Positions 15,401 to 30,400 of a stretch of 64,000 nt of DNA are shown piece by piece. Position numbers and translations under genes: made by a program. The notes below the pieces were generated by a model. It had not been told where the DNA came from. It worked only from the letters and a program-made list of their open reading frames with translations, and did not search any database. Each line of letters begins with the position of its first letter. Position 1 is the stretch's first letter. Source of the DNA: Branchiostoma floridae (lineage: Eukaryota; Chordata; Leptocardii; Amphioxiformes; Branchiostomatidae); the NCBI RefSeq assembly GCF_000003815.2, contig NC_049987.1, positions 14,418,266-14,482,265 on the forward strand, in the 5' to 3' direction.

Positions 15401-18400
15401 GCAATGTTCCCAGTACAATGCATTCCTGTATGTCTAAACTTTACATATTTGGGGGGTGCTTCAGTAGAGAGCTGTTAAACACATTGTATTTCAAAATGGC
15501 AGACATATGCCACATTGCAAGTGAATGCTAATGGAGGTTAGATATATAGAATTGCATCAAATTTTTCTTTTCCACTTTGATTTTTACTCAAATCTTTAAT
15601 CAACAAATGTTTAGATAATCTGTGTTAAATATGTATAATTACAGGATTTATTTATATTTCTTTTCTCAGGCTATTGACATCACCGACCCCAACCCAGTAG
15701 CCATGTTACTGCTGTGTGTTCACCTGTACCAGCGCCTGCCACACTATCTACCCAAGGCTACTGTGGAATTTGTGGGGTCCCTACATGCCACAGTGCAGAA
15801 AGAGGTGGGAATGGTCCTTATACAAGGGGACTATTTTGTGTCTGTTACAAGGTTAAATGCAATAGTAACACTTCAGCACCAAGGACAGGGACATTTTTAA
15901 ACCTGGGTTTTTCATCATTGGTGTATCAACCACAATCATTACGGTGCTTTTTATTAGAGTTGAGGTCTTTGTCATTATTGTATTTCTATGATATCTTACT
16001 TTTAATGTAAGGCACATTAAAATTTTGAAATATGACTGTATTGTAAACAACTGCTATCAGTAGTATCATATGGGAAACCCAGGTGTCTTGTCAATTTCAT
16101 CAAGAAAATATGAAATGCAAACATTCCGAGTTTGTCATAGATAACTAAATGTATAATAGCCAACTTTTCACATTAGCATTAAGCAAGATTTTGATATTGT
16201 ATGACAGTCTATTAGACAAGTATAGAAGATAAAGATTTTTTTTCTGCACTTTTTTTAGGTACGTCTGACCAACCCCAGCTCAAAGCCTTTGATCTACCAC
16301 CCAATGATTGCTGGCCGAGATGCCCGTGACTTCATCATCCCCAAGGCGGAGGCCATCTCCGTCCCGCCGCGTGGAACTCACAACCTTCCCGTGGAGTTCA
16401 CCAGTCGCCTGCTGCGGCCTGCGGAGGCCGTGTTGGTCCTGGTGGGGCGCAGGGCGGGCGCTTCCGTCGGATCCACCCTCGTGTTTAACCTCAGGACACT
16501 AGTGGACAACATCACACCTAAGGTAATACATTTGACCCTTGCACTTTCAGGTCACATTTCAAACTTTGGGGGAGGGGGGCAGGAAATGGCTAAACTATCA
16601 TTGTTTATAATGTTTGGGCTTGCTTTTTGTTTGGATTGCCCTTTTGCTTGCTTTATATAAAGGATTGCTGTTTTTTTTGTTTTATTGCCTAAATCAATCT
16701 ACTACAATTTATTTTTGGTATGTTGTTGACTACCAGAGGACATAATTCTGACCCTCTAGCAGCTTCCTTGAAACTGCAGAAAACTGTTAACTTGCATACA
16801 AAAATGTATTACAAGCGTGTGAATCCTCGTGTTCAGTCTATTTTGCCTTATAAGTTGTTTGCATGCAGCTGTGGTGGCTTTGCTTTAACTCTCTCCCCAT
16901 ATACTGCATCACCTGCAGTCCTTCTCTAACAAACAGGGCAACATCAAGATCGAGTCGCCCTGCTACGAGCTCTACAGGTGCAAGCTGAACGTCACCAACC
17001 CGTTTGACGAGCCAGGAGAGTTCCGTATCGTTCTCGTGGAAGCCCGCGAGCCCTTCCCTTCACCCAAGGCCAGGAAGTCGGCCTCTCAGAAGAGCAGCTC
17101 AGCAAAGTCAATGAAGAAAGTCAAGTCCAAGATTGATCATGGGTAAGTAGAGATAGCATATTATTTGTCAAATTCTGACTAATGGAATTTTCTTATAAGA
17201 ATTTGATAAATTAACTTACAAGTTTTGAAAACCTGGAGAATGTCACAAACATTTGAATGTTCTAAAAGCTTCCAGTTTTGTCTGTTTGCTATACAAAACT
17301 ATACTGATGACAGCAGTTTTAAGAAATGTTCTAAAAATGTGGTGCTTGCCCTTTCTTTCTCTTGCTTTCCATAGAGGAAGACAGCGTACGCAAAGGTATT
17401 TTCTCATACAACATTGATGGACGTGGTTTGTCTTAGTTTCAGTGTTGTTCACATTACCAATAGTCTGTCACTATAATACCAAGCAAATCGAAGTAAAATC
17501 ACAGAGGCTTGTGTAGTATTCTTGTAGTTTTATGATAGTACATGACATGTTATAACAGTAACAAATGTAGGTATTTGGTAGCATTTATCTACTAACAGGC
17601 ATTAGTGTTTGTTGGACCTGTTTTAGCTTTATGCTCATATTTGTTTGTCATCATTTCACCACAGCCAGAAGAAGGTGGATTCTCCTTCTCCTCCTCCTAA
17701 TGATGAGAAGATTGAAATCACAGCAGCAGTGGAAAAATGTAAGTCTACATACTTCAACTTAATTTGTGTGAATGCTATAAGCAAAAATGTGGTCTTTGCA
17801 TGAACTGAAAGATGTGGAATTGGCATTCAGGCTTACAATGTATGAAAAGATACTACCAAAAGCATAGCAAAGCAAAGCATTTATTTCTACTCCTGCCATG
17901 AAATCAAATCCCTGTAAAATTGAATAAAGTTACTAACAGTACTATGGTACAGTACTGAAGTTACACTACTGTGGTACATTATTGTTTTGACTGTGAACTT
18001 AAAACTTCATAGTCAAAACAATAATGTAGCGCAAGACTACATATTCATGGTGTCATTATTTAGGGCCTGACTCCGCTGTGAAAACTGTGAATTAGAAATA
18101 AAAACACTGCAATTAATTCAAAATTTACTGTAATGAAAATTATGAAACAGAAAATATCATAGTGAATTATGAATTCATACAACTTTCATTTAATTTGTCA
18201 TTCAGCAATGTGATGATGCAAACTAAAAGACAGCCTATTATGTAATATTGGTTTGAAAATACATTGTGTACTTCCCATGTTATTAAGATTTGTTTCTTCC
18301 ATTTTCCTACAGCCACCACAGACAACACAGTCTTTGGGTCCTTCTTCAGCCCTAAGGCTTCTGTCCACCTGGATGGGCGTGGCTCTGCGGAGGTGGAGAT

Positions 18401-21400
18401 CGAGTTTCTCCCGTTCCAGACCGGACATCGCCAGTGTTCCGTCCTCTTCATTAACGAGGAGGTGGGAGAGTTCCTGTACTCCATCGAGGCGTCCGCAGTG
18501 CTGCCGCTGCCGTCAGTGTTACCGTGGGTCCCCAGTCCGCACAGTGTGAGGATCAGCAGTGCAGCTGCTGCAGGTAGGTTTGGGATTTTGTCAATGGTCT
18601 CCTTCATGGATACACTTTATGTATCTGCATCTTCTGGTATTAGTTAGCCGACATACCCACTCTTCAGTGTCTCAAAAAACCCTCTCAGGTACATGCAATA
18701 CTAACTAATATTATCACCTGGTTTAATCACATTACACAACCTGTCAACCTAACATTTTTATATCCAACTCTAAGCATTGTTTCGAGTTATGAGGATGGCC
18801 TTACTGTGTATATTCTGTGCCTGTATTATTCTGCAGTCTTTAAGAGAAAAGCCTTAATTGTGGGCAATACATTGTACATTGTATGCATTGTAGTTGTCCC
18901 TAAGTTGTTCCATTCATCTAATCATCATCGGAATATTGAGTTGACAGAAATAGTACAGAAGATAGTAGAGGCAGAAGATGAAGAATAACTCAAGTTCTTG
19001 ACCTGTAAAAGATACATGTACGCTGTAGATATATTTTTTTTCATGACTCTTCCTATTAGCAAGCCTTTCCAGTGAAACAGTGAAATTTTCGTTTGTCCTT
19101 CTCTACAACTTCTTGTCCAATCATCTGCCCCCAACAAACAGGCTGCAGACTCCTCCCCAAGAGATGCAGTGCTCCTCTCCCAGGTCACATGATGTTTTGT
19201 AGTTCCCATGGCAACAATTGTTGCCATAAGTTCAAAGTTTATGCAATACAGTTTCAAAGTGGTTTTCAAACTTATCTTTTTTTTTTACCTCATCAAAAAA
19301 AGAAATATAATTTTTTTTTAGTTTCACACAGTAGTTTCAAAGTGGTTTTCAAATTTTTGTGCAAAAATTTAGATTCTTTGCCTCATTTGTTGGAAAACTG
19401 CAATTTTTTTAGTTTCAAGTTATTTTTGAAATGTCATATTTCTCACCACAATGTATTCAATATTAAAGTTGCAATAACTCACTTTTCCTTCAGAAAAATT
19501 TTTATGTATACATTTCTCTTGAGTTTCTCTAATTCATCTTTTACATAATTTTTTACTTGAAATTTTGATGCAACACAACTGTTCAGCTCAAATTCAAATG
19601 TTGTTAGATACTAAAATGAAGTAACATCATATGAAATATTGTACCTAACAATATCATTATTTTCCACAGGTAAGGGAAGAGGCCTGTTTGGAGGAGATGA
19701 TCGAGTGATCTACTGGAAGTGTGAGAACAACTCTGTCCTGAAGGAGAACCTGGTCATCCCCATCACAAACGCTGCCAGGGAGCGCTCACTTGTCATCGCT
19801 GCACAGCAGAGGATGTCCGAGTATGAGCGCGAGAGGAGAAAGGTGAGGAAACTTGACTTGATTGGCTATGTTTGTCTTAGGCACAAGAAAAGTCAAATTG
19901 AAGCTTTTTTGCTGTTATGGTTTGTAAAATATCAATTATATCAATAAATGGTCAGAAGAAGGTTCTCCAAAAAAGTTTGAAAGGATTGTTTGTTACAGAG
20001 TTCCTCCAAGCTAAGTTACCTAATAGTTCTGTAGAATGACAACAATAAAAACAAAATAATGTGAATAACAATAAACTACATAAAAACCAAGTTCAGTGTA
20101 ACAAATAAAAAATGAACAAAAGATACTCGTACTGTAGAATAATGTCAAAATACAACTTGTTGTTCATAAGTTGGTGTTGAGTAAAAAGTAATTACATTGA
20201 AAGTTTAACTTCATTGTTACTCTGCTCTCCCATTTGTAGGTTGCTGGTACGTTGGCCAGTGGAACTGTGACAGCGGCCATCGCGGCGATGGGTCTACACG
20301 ACCGCGTGGTGGATCGTTCTCGACACATCACCACCTCACACATGCTCATCGCCCCTCCAGAAGGTAGAAACTTTGTTTATGACTTTATTTTTGCCCATAT
20401 TTTTAACAACAATCACGTCCAATTTGGCATCCCCCCATTGATTTATGGTGCAAACATTACCCCTCTGTTTCAGGTCTTTTTATATAAAAAGAAATACTAT
20501 TTGAATAAACCTCTGTGTTTACTCATTTTGTACTTGCCATTTCTTTTTCAGGCACCACATTTAATGTACAGGTCAGCTCCCCGCTGTTTGACGCCCCCAT
20601 TCAAGTGTTTGTCCCCTCACCGCTCAACAACCGGCCCAAACCGGCTTCAGAGGTGGCCAGGGAGGGACCCAGGATGGAGAGATCAGCAGCAGGAATTGTT
20701 GGAAACCAGGGTGAGTAGTTATAACACTTAAGCTATTTCTGAAAATCACTCAAACCAGTAGACTAGCCCACTGCTGCAGTACTTGTATAGCTCACTATGG
20801 TCTAAGGGTTAAGAAAATGGAGATGGGTGCTGGCGACCGTGCTGCCTTATACACCATTTAGGCTAGCGTCACATTTCCAGACTGGGGCCCGGCCAGGCTG
20901 TTTGGAAAAACCAGAATAAAAATGTACACGTAAAAATATACACATTGTCAAATAATGTCCATGAGTATTTTCTTTATGTCTTGTGTAGTTAGTTGTCTTT
21001 ATTCATTCCCAAAGCCAGGCCCCGGTTTTGAAATGTCACGTAGGCCTTAGTGTGATTGATAAGGACTAACTCAAGAAGCATAAAAGCAAGAATTACATTG
21101 TACAAATGTATGTATTTTAATCTATTTGTTTGCCTGTTTCTTTGTCTGTTCTGCAGGTGTAATTTTAGACGACGGCACCATCAACATCCCGATCAAGTTC
21201 CAGCCAAAGGGCGCAGGCCACTACCCCTGCCGCATCGTCCTCTTCGCTCCTAACGACGTGCGAGTCTTCCAGCTGGAGGTTATCGTGAACCCAGACGGCA
21301 GCACTGCTGAACTGGAGTTTGTCACACCTGCACACCAGTCTGTGTCACAGGATATTCCCATTGTAAGTATTGTATCTATAAACACTGATTGGGTCAAACT

Positions 21401-24400
21401 GTAGTATGTAGCGGTGACTACAAGTTACTATGTAGTGGTCCAATTTTTGCTTACCTGTTGCCATTAAAGGAATGTGAAATGTAGATGTAAATTATTGGTG
21501 GTGTATGATATGAGGACAACTTTATTCAACATTCTAGAGAAAGAATATGCCCCATTCACAGCTTGTACAACTTGCAATTTGACCACTGCAAAGAGAAGGT
21601 TCCCTACCTGTGACCACAAAATACTTATTGATGCTATATTCGTCAAGTCTTTTGTATTGTTTCTAAACCCTTCTGTTTATTTCTCCAGCACAACCCGACC
21701 CTCCATGATTGGGAGTTGAAGGCAGAGCTGGAAGGAGACGGGTTCTATGGACCACCCCTGATGCTGGCCCGGGCACAGCAGACAACTCTGTACCCCCTCA
21801 TGTTCAGGCCAGTCTTGGAATGTCTGTCACTGGTAAGTAGCCAAATTGACTTTAAAGATTGCCAGAACTATTACATTGATGTCAGGTACAGTTTTGTTAA
21901 TGTTGGATGTGATTTCAAATCAATCTTTAATTTTTGTCTGGATGACTGCAAGAGGCACATAAAGCCTTTCCCCTTTGTCAAGAACAATGACTCTACTTTT
22001 TTCTTACAGGGAAGGTTGTTGCTAAGGAACCATGAAGATGGCACAGAGCACATCTTTAACCTTAAGGGACTGGGACAGAAGCCTCTGGCTCTGGACCACA
22101 TAATTGTGCCATGCAGGGCAAGGGAAAGGTGAGTTTGGTTTTCAGCTGGCTGTCAGACCTATCAGACTTCTCAGTAAGTGCCCAGTTGCATTCATAATGT
22201 GCTAGGCTGATGACAGGAAAGTAAGAGCATTCTTGTCATAGTTGCGGATGCTTTGTATAAGATCTTGCTTCCTTATGACAAAGAAATGTTGCAATAGATC
22301 CTTACCAATGGTTGGTTCTATTTTAGCCTCACTGAAAATCAGGGAGCAAACAATTTTTTGACAAATGAGACTGCACCTTACAAGTAGAATTATTCCCCGA
22401 TTCTTATTACACAAAGCCGAATGATTGCCTTACACAGTTAACCTTCTCCTAGCTAAAGAAGCCTCTTGGCTTCAAATTTTTCTTGATAATGGGGTTAGGC
22501 AGCAGGGCAAATGTTAAGCTGCTCTCACCAATTCACAGTAAGAAATAGGCATGTTATGTGATATGGCAGTTTACTTATGGTTTGGCTTCAGAGCTGACTT
22601 GAACTCCAACATTCCATATTTCCAGGGTGACCAAAGTGGTGCAGGTTCCCAACGTGTCCAACAGGAAGCTCATCTACCAGGTATCCTCCAGCCTGTCCTG
22701 CGTGTCGGGGCCACCCACGGTTACGGTGTTGCCGGGGCAGACCACGCCCTACAGGGTGTCAATCACCCCCTGGCAGAGGGGAACCTTCAGTGGTGTCATC
22801 ACCTTTGTGGCAGGAGATGCACAGAAACTACGGTACGACAACTTGTGAAATCCTATCCTAGTAGCTGATCGAGTACTTTGCATTTTCAGGAGTCCTATGT
22901 TTTTGCAAATATTTCTCAAAAACCCAAAATATGACAACTGTTGAAGCTCAACTTGTTCCCTTCTTGAGAATATACACTAACCATTATGAAAGGCAACTTA
23001 ACATTTCAAAAATCCTTTGCAAAAATACAAAGGCATCATTTTGGAAGCCAAACATGAAAACTGTATAGCTTCAGGAATATTGAATACCTGTCCTTGGTGC
23101 TGATATCTATGTGTAACAACCTAGGAAAGTTTTATTTGCAAGATCTTGTCTAAGGGCTAATTGCAACATTACATTAAATATTAAAAAAGTACAAACAGTG
23201 CAAGATAGTAATGGTGACAAGTGGGACTATTCTAATGATGTGGAATTCTGTGCATTACAATCTAAGCTTTAGGGTTTGACTTTGTTATTGGAAGCTGCAA
23301 GCAGTGTCCCACTTTTTTCTATAATGAGTGGGTTTGGGGATCTGCTAACATGATTGTTATACACAATAATGCTGACTTAAGCTGATTTTGACATTGTTTC
23401 TCCATCCACAGGGAAGAGGACTCTAGTAGTGATGAGGATGATGAACTGCCCACCTCCCCCGTCACGCCCAGCTCTCGAATGTCATCTTTTGCAGGAGATA
23501 GTAAGAACTGTCTTACTTTAACTTTGCTCCTCATTTCAGCCAAAATTTGCTCACATTTTCTTCTTATATGCTTAATGTTTTCTCCTAAATGCAAGCATTA
23601 GATGAATCAAAGTACAAGTGAATATGTACATGTATCTGTTGAGGTCATGACATGGAAATTAGTCAAGTTGATTGAAATTTTCATTGCCCATATTACAGCA
23701 GATGGAGACTTCCCTGGTGGTTACCGGGTGTGGTACTCCCTGGAGATCCAGGCCAGCCCACCTGAGCCAGAGAAGCGTCTCCAAATCACCTGCTCAGCAC
23801 AGGTAACGCACCTGCTGGCTTCTCAACTTCTGTGGCATGATTTAAACCTTTTTTGATACTAATTCTAACAAGTCTACAAATATAACCTACGTAACTCTAG
23901 AACATAATTGCATAACTACAAACTTTAAGTAACAAATAATGCAAGTTTGAGCTTCAATACCTATTACGTATTAGAAATAAGTGGATTTTGCATGTAATAC
24001 AACTCCTCAACTGCTGCTGTGATGTTTTGTTGATCTTTTTTGCTGTTGTGTGTTAATATTTCTAACAAACATTTGATATCTGTTGTCTCCAAAGCTGTTG
24101 GATTTTGTGAGAGAAGGTGGCGTTCCAAAGGTAAAGAAATAGAAAAAACATTGTGCATGCTGTCAGATGCCACGGCTTAAAGGCACAAGCATAAACTATT
24201 AGATTTATTAAAGCACATAATGCACTTAGTTTTTTGCACCGCCACAGTATGTCACTATGGACATCGAGGCTTGAATAGTTTATAGTCTGTATAGCTGGTG
24301 TAGGGTGTGTACAACTGCATGCACCACAGCACTTTGCACCCATTATGCATGCTTTAAATTGCACAGTGACACACATGAATTCCTGGGTAAAGGTTTAACC

Positions 24401-27400
24401 CTTTCTATCCCAAGTGCTGGTGGACAGGTAGGAGATCATTGTAGCTGCTACAGCTTGGGATAGGAAAGGTTAATGTTGATTATTTTGAAGCACTGTTTAA
24501 ATTCTTATAAGACTTGTGTATGCACTCCAGGGTTCTAGCCATCGTCCGTTTTTCTTCCTTCAACAGAATGTTGCTTATTCTGTCCTCTTTGATGGACAAA
24601 AATTGCATGGAATGTATACTTTTGGGTATCATTTGAACTAAGCTGAGTCTACCAGCAAAATTTGCCCCTCAAAATAAAGGAAATAGCATTTCTGTGGGTC
24701 TAGTTTTCAAAATTTTCCCGGGGAGTATGCCTCCTCCCCCCTAGGATCAGGCCATCAACAGGATTTCCATTAAAATCCAGGGGACGAAAAAAAAATTCAT
24801 TCTGGATAGAACACTGATGCACTCAATGGGATATCAATGACATGTGAATGTCACTTATATCTAGCTTTTTATTAAAGTTCATTCTTAAAATAACAATTTT
24901 TCCTTCACTTCACCAGTCTGCTGCCATGATGGAAGTTCCCATCCAAAACCCCACGAACAAGGAGCTGACCCTGTCCGTCACGATTGAGGGGGCGGGGCTT
25001 AGCGGGGAACCCAAGGTCACCCTGACCCCTGGGGAGGAGAAGTGGTACCAGCTGCTGTTTGCTCCGACCGTAGTGGGGAAAACCAGGGGAAGGTGGGCAG
25101 TGCTGTCTGTTTTGGCTGTCAATCATAATTGACATACAGTGATACTTAATCCTTAACACGTACATGTAGTTAGATTTTTTGAAGAAATCTTTCAAAGAAA
25201 TTTTTGTGCTAAATGCAATTTTCTTTTAAAAATGATAATAGACATACAGTGATACTTATTGTTAAACATGTACATTTACATGTAGATAGCATGGTTTTCT
25301 AAGAAATCTTCTAAAGAAATTTTCGTGCTAAATGTGATTTTATTTTAAAGATGGAATTTTTGTACTGGTATTTGTTTGAGAGAATTTGTTCTGAATCTAT
25401 GAGAATTCATCTATGAGAATTCCTTAAAAGATCATCTTTTATGCTCAACAGTTTGATCTTCTATGGTGAAACTGTGGGGGAGTTCTGGTATGACCTCGAC
25501 CTTGTAGCAAACACACCTGCACCAAAAGTCCTGCCGCAGATGGAATGTGAACTTGGAAGGTAAGAGTTCCTCTCCTCTAAATGTTTTTAATGTGAACCAT
25601 ACTGATATTTACAAGCTACAATATTTATCTTATCTACATCACACAAATGCTCCTGTCCTTGGTGCTGAACACCATCCACACACAGGCATACAAACTTGTC
25701 CCTGGTGCTGAACACCATACTATGTCCTTTTGTATATTGTTTTGCTGTAGAATAGTGTCAAGGGTACACAGAATGATTCATAAAAGAAGTTATAGTACGG
25801 CTTCAGCAAAAGAAACGGTGAAAGTTCTTTTATATATATAGATCCATGTCTTTTTTTAGATGTCAGACAATGTGGAAAAGAAATAATACCAGGGAAGTTA
25901 AAATGAAACATTGTTTTTAAAGTAGTCCAGGGTTTACTCTTTGTATGGGATTCCAAAACCTATTGTATTGCATGTTTATTATCATTATAAGAGTATTTCT
26001 TAAGATGTGTTTTTAATCACCCATTAGATGGACTCGCCAGTTCATCCGCCTGTACAACCCCACTGATGAGCCCATAGAGCTGGAGCCACAGAACAGTAAC
26101 CCCAACAACTTCAGTCTGGAGGTGGACCCTGCCAAACCTGTAAGTCTCCACTCTATAGGAAGAACAACTATTACTACCTAATACTAGGGGTATCATAGAC
26201 TCTACTTTCCTTTAGTAAGCTATATATAAGGGCTGCTTCCAGAAAAACATTGAGGAGGAAATAGCTAACAAAAAAAGAAAACAAACATGAAAACTACATT
26301 CTACCATCATGATATAGCTGTTGTGTATGTGTCCTAATCTGGACTTTTAATGAGTACATTTATTTTTACTTTTCTCCTCCACCAGATAATTCTGCAGCCC
26401 AGGTCCAGTCTCATGGTGCCGCTGCAGTTCCTTCCTTCAGCACTAGGGAGCGCTAATCACACAGCTGAGATCACCTTCTGTAGTGAACATGTGAGTGGGC
26501 TTTTTCTTGAAATTTCTTTTTATCTTGTCACAATTTACAACGTAATTAATTTCCTTTGGACATCTCAAGCGCCAGTAGTGTATATTCCACGGTAAAGACC
26601 AACAAGAGAATAGACTGATACTGACTGACCAGCACAAGTAGCAATAAGTACTATAACCAATGAGAGCAGCATTTCTAAGTTTATTTTGCATTTCTGCCTT
26701 TTCACTGTTTCACGAGTTGGGCTGGGTTATGCACTTGGCCAGTAGTTTGACTTTATGTATTAAGCTAAAATAGGATCAACATTTTGTTTTCCTTCCTCTA
26801 GTTGGGGGATTGGGTGTACCTGGCATCAGGTACCGGTATCCTACCCCAGCCCCTGGACCCAGTCATGGTCAGCGCGGAGTTCCAGTCCAACACCTCCCTC
26901 ATCATCCCCTTCAGAAACCCATTTGACGAACCTGTCATTGTGGATGTCATTCTGACAGGTATATCTTACACTTTCATCCAATGCCAAAACATCTTCTTTC
27001 AAATTATCATGGTAGCAGTCATAAACTTTCTTCCAACACTAAGGTGTACATGCACGAATCAAATTTTCAACGACCACTGTCACCTTCTACAGGATCAATA
27101 ATGACCAGTCACTTCAGAACGTAATCTCACGAGAGTTGTATGTACGTGATCTTATTGACACATGATCTTAGGAATACGTGGCGTCAGCAATTGGTGAAAT
27201 GTAACAGGAAGCTTTGCAAGTTTACGTTCTTAAGTGATCAGTCATCCTGTAGAAGGCGGCAGTGGTTGTTGAAAATTTCATCCATATACATCTTACTGTT
27301 GGAAGAAAGTTACACATTGTATTAAGTTAAACATCTTCCTTCATTTATGCAAACAGGCAGATCTATGTGTATCCAGTTTACTTTCATATTTTGTTAATGA

Positions 27401-30400
27401 TGTGTGAGGGTAAGAGGTTGATGTGCAGTGATATTGCAGATGATGTTTTTCAATGATTTTTCTCTTCCTAACTCTGCATGCCTCTACCTGTCCCTACACA
27501 CCTTCAGGTTATGAGCAGGGGAAAGGTATGAATGGTGATAGGATAGTCAGGTGCTGCTGTTTATGCATATATTTGCATATCATTGGAAAAATTCACCTGT
27601 TTACTTCCATTTTTAAACAATTTTCATTCATTGTTTAGTTTCCTCTTTTGTATTGCATGAAACATCCATTAGCCTAGCTTCGAAACAGCATGGTTGAATT
27701 GATAGTGCTTTGTATACTGTTGAAGCAGGTTTGTCTCACTGTCTCTGCCTTCTGTTTCTCTAATGTTTTTTTTTCTTTTAACAATGTCACTTTGTGGCAA
27801 TTTTCACGCCAGTTTGTCATCTCCATGCACTTGTTTTCTGAAGTCAGAGCTATTGAAAGTTTTGTTGGTGTTCAACATGAGTGTTTCAACTTCCAAACAT
27901 TGTTGGATCAATTTGTTCTCAGAAAAGAAATAGGTCTATCTTGTAAAATGTTGACACAATGTCTAGAGAAAATAGAGATAGATGCCTAGATCTGTAAAAT
28001 TAATGTAGCGTCAAGATCAGAAGAAACAGTGGTCATTCTGGCTGGCCGGAGTGATGGCCAGACATTAATTAAATCAGATCATAAATCAGTATCCAACATT
28101 AATTCACTTATCGTCATTTTTTCTACAGACCAAAAGCAGTTCCTCCACAAGATCAGTGAATCAGTCATCAAGCAGTCCATCACAACAGAGTCCGCCTTCT
28201 GTCTCCTCCTCAAACACCCTCACAACATCCACCTGGCGCCCAGGGCGACCCTTGACCTCCCCCTGACCTTTGCCCCCAACCGTATGGAGCTGCACGAGGC
28301 GGTGTGTGTGGTGTCCGTGAGGAGGGAGGACGGACAGAGCTGGAAGTTTGGGGCACAGGCCATGAAGATCGAGACACTGGACGGGGAAAGTGGAGAAAGG
28401 TAAGCAAAAACTATGTTTAGAAAACAAGTTTCTGGCATGTCGTTTTCTTATAGTTAAATGATTATGCAAATAAGGTGTTGATTGACATTACAAATGTCCA
28501 TACATCCCTTCCTAATATCAGTCTTTGATGAATGTGACAAGCAAAGAAAATACTGCGAAAACACAAATACACACACAGAAAACAATACCCCCTTATAAAC
28601 TAGTAGGCTCTTTCATTGACCCTATGACCTGGAGTGTATGTCAGTTGTCAAAAACAGTGACATGCTCTGGCAAATGACTTTTACTTTCTGTCGCTTTGTG
28701 GTGAATGTGACTAGCATATGGGAAATACTGAAACACAGAGAGACACCGAAACAATACTAACTGTTTCTTGTAGCTAGTAATCTGTAAAAAGCCTTGTTGC
28801 AAAGTAGGACAGTCGTTAACTATCAAGAATCAATGGAAATAAAATTAATCCAAACTGTTTTCTCACCAGGAGTGCGAGTAGGACCAGCAGCGGTGGTCTG
28901 CGTGACGTGCGCTGGATTTACCCCATTCACGGTGTCCCCGAGTCCCACCCTGTGAAGGACGCAGCGAGGGCGGCCACCGTGGAGTGTCAGGCCAGGAACA
29001 GGGTGGAGGAGAGGTTAGAGGTCACGCTGATGGGCGCTGCTCCCAGCTCGGCTGGAGGGTATCCCAACCCGATGAAGACCAGGGCCATCACTCCCATAGA
29101 TGCACAACGACCAAGTACAGATGGGGTCATTGTTGGAGAGGGTACGTATCTCCCGCTCCTTACCATTTTCTTACAGTCTATTCATTTTAGATGCATCCTT
29201 CTTTCTCTTGTACTATTTCCAACATATTTGTTTATTTGTTTATGATCCTATTTTTATGTTTAAGTGTTTGTTAATGTTTATGGTATTTTGTTAATATCAT
29301 GTTATAATGTTAGAAGACAATTTCAGATAGTCGAAGCTAAGAATTTTTATAGATATTAGTGCTTGCTTACATGTACTTTGCCACAAGAGTCAGTTTCCAA
29401 AGAATGTATAGAACTGACTTTGCACCAAGTATTACTCTACATTTTGTAAATCTCAAAGCATTTTGGAAGGCTTTATTCTTTTGTTTTTACAGTGCCTTTC
29501 TGCCACAAACATTTGTTTGTGCTACAGTATTATTTTGACTGCAACCTGTAGACACGTAAACCGTATACAACCAGCTCACTTCGAGCTCTTCGAACTAACA
29601 TCAAACCCACACCTGATGTTCGACTATCCATCAAAGAATGTGGCATAGACAGATTTCGCCGAGCAAGAGGATGCAGAGGGGGGAGAAACTTAACCCGCAA
29701 AGTCGTCATGCCTGCGACTGCCCCCACCTCACTACCCGCAATGTATGAAACAGAGAACAGGAATAATCGAACAGATCACACAGTTACAAGTACTGTTAGA
29801 TCCCCACTAAACAGACAAAGAGACAGAAAACTCGACTTATGGTACACCAACATACAAGGTCTGAGAGCTAAAAGGGACTACCTAAACGTACGGCTTGCAA
29901 ACGCCTACCCAAAGCCAGATATCATCATGATCACTGAGTCTAAGCTAGATGCGTCAATACCAGACGACAGCCCTGATATCAGCATTGAAGGTTATTCAAT
30001 AGAACGGAGAGACCGAAACACTGGAAAGGATTGGGGTGGCTGCCTAATCTACTATAAAGGTGGAATTGGCCTACACAGAAGACAAGACTTGGAACCTTCT
30101 GAGCACGAAATGATGTTATTCACCATCAAGCTGGACTCGGGCATTCTCCTGATGTCCCTTTTATACAGACCTCCTGGACAGAGAGTTGCAGACTGCGCAC
30201 CCATAGACTGGTATATAGAAAACCTAGACTCTCTGCGAACTAAAACAAAGGCCATTGGGACACTGCTGGCCGGGGATTATAATGCCCACCATAAGGAGTG
30301 GCTACTTAGTAAAAAGACCGACCCTCCTGGCAGGCACACGCTCACACTCTGTACCACTCACGGACTATCTCAGTTGGTAAACGGTACTACCCACCGCAAA

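Noticed and set aside
18167-18607. 146-codon open frame on the minus strand
   Set aside because: Antisense of CFAP47 exon 30; the + strand frame gives the conserved product with correct splice borders.
19093-19548. 151-codon + strand frame in a CFAP47 intron
   Set aside because: Phe/Ser/Lys-rich translation of T-rich intron with no domain resemblance and no splice role.
24540-24830. Possible degenerate interspersed repeat in CFAP47 intron 39
   Set aside because: The text looks repeat-like (tctagccatcgtccg, ggggagtatgcctcc), but there is no second copy in the window and no structure to support it.
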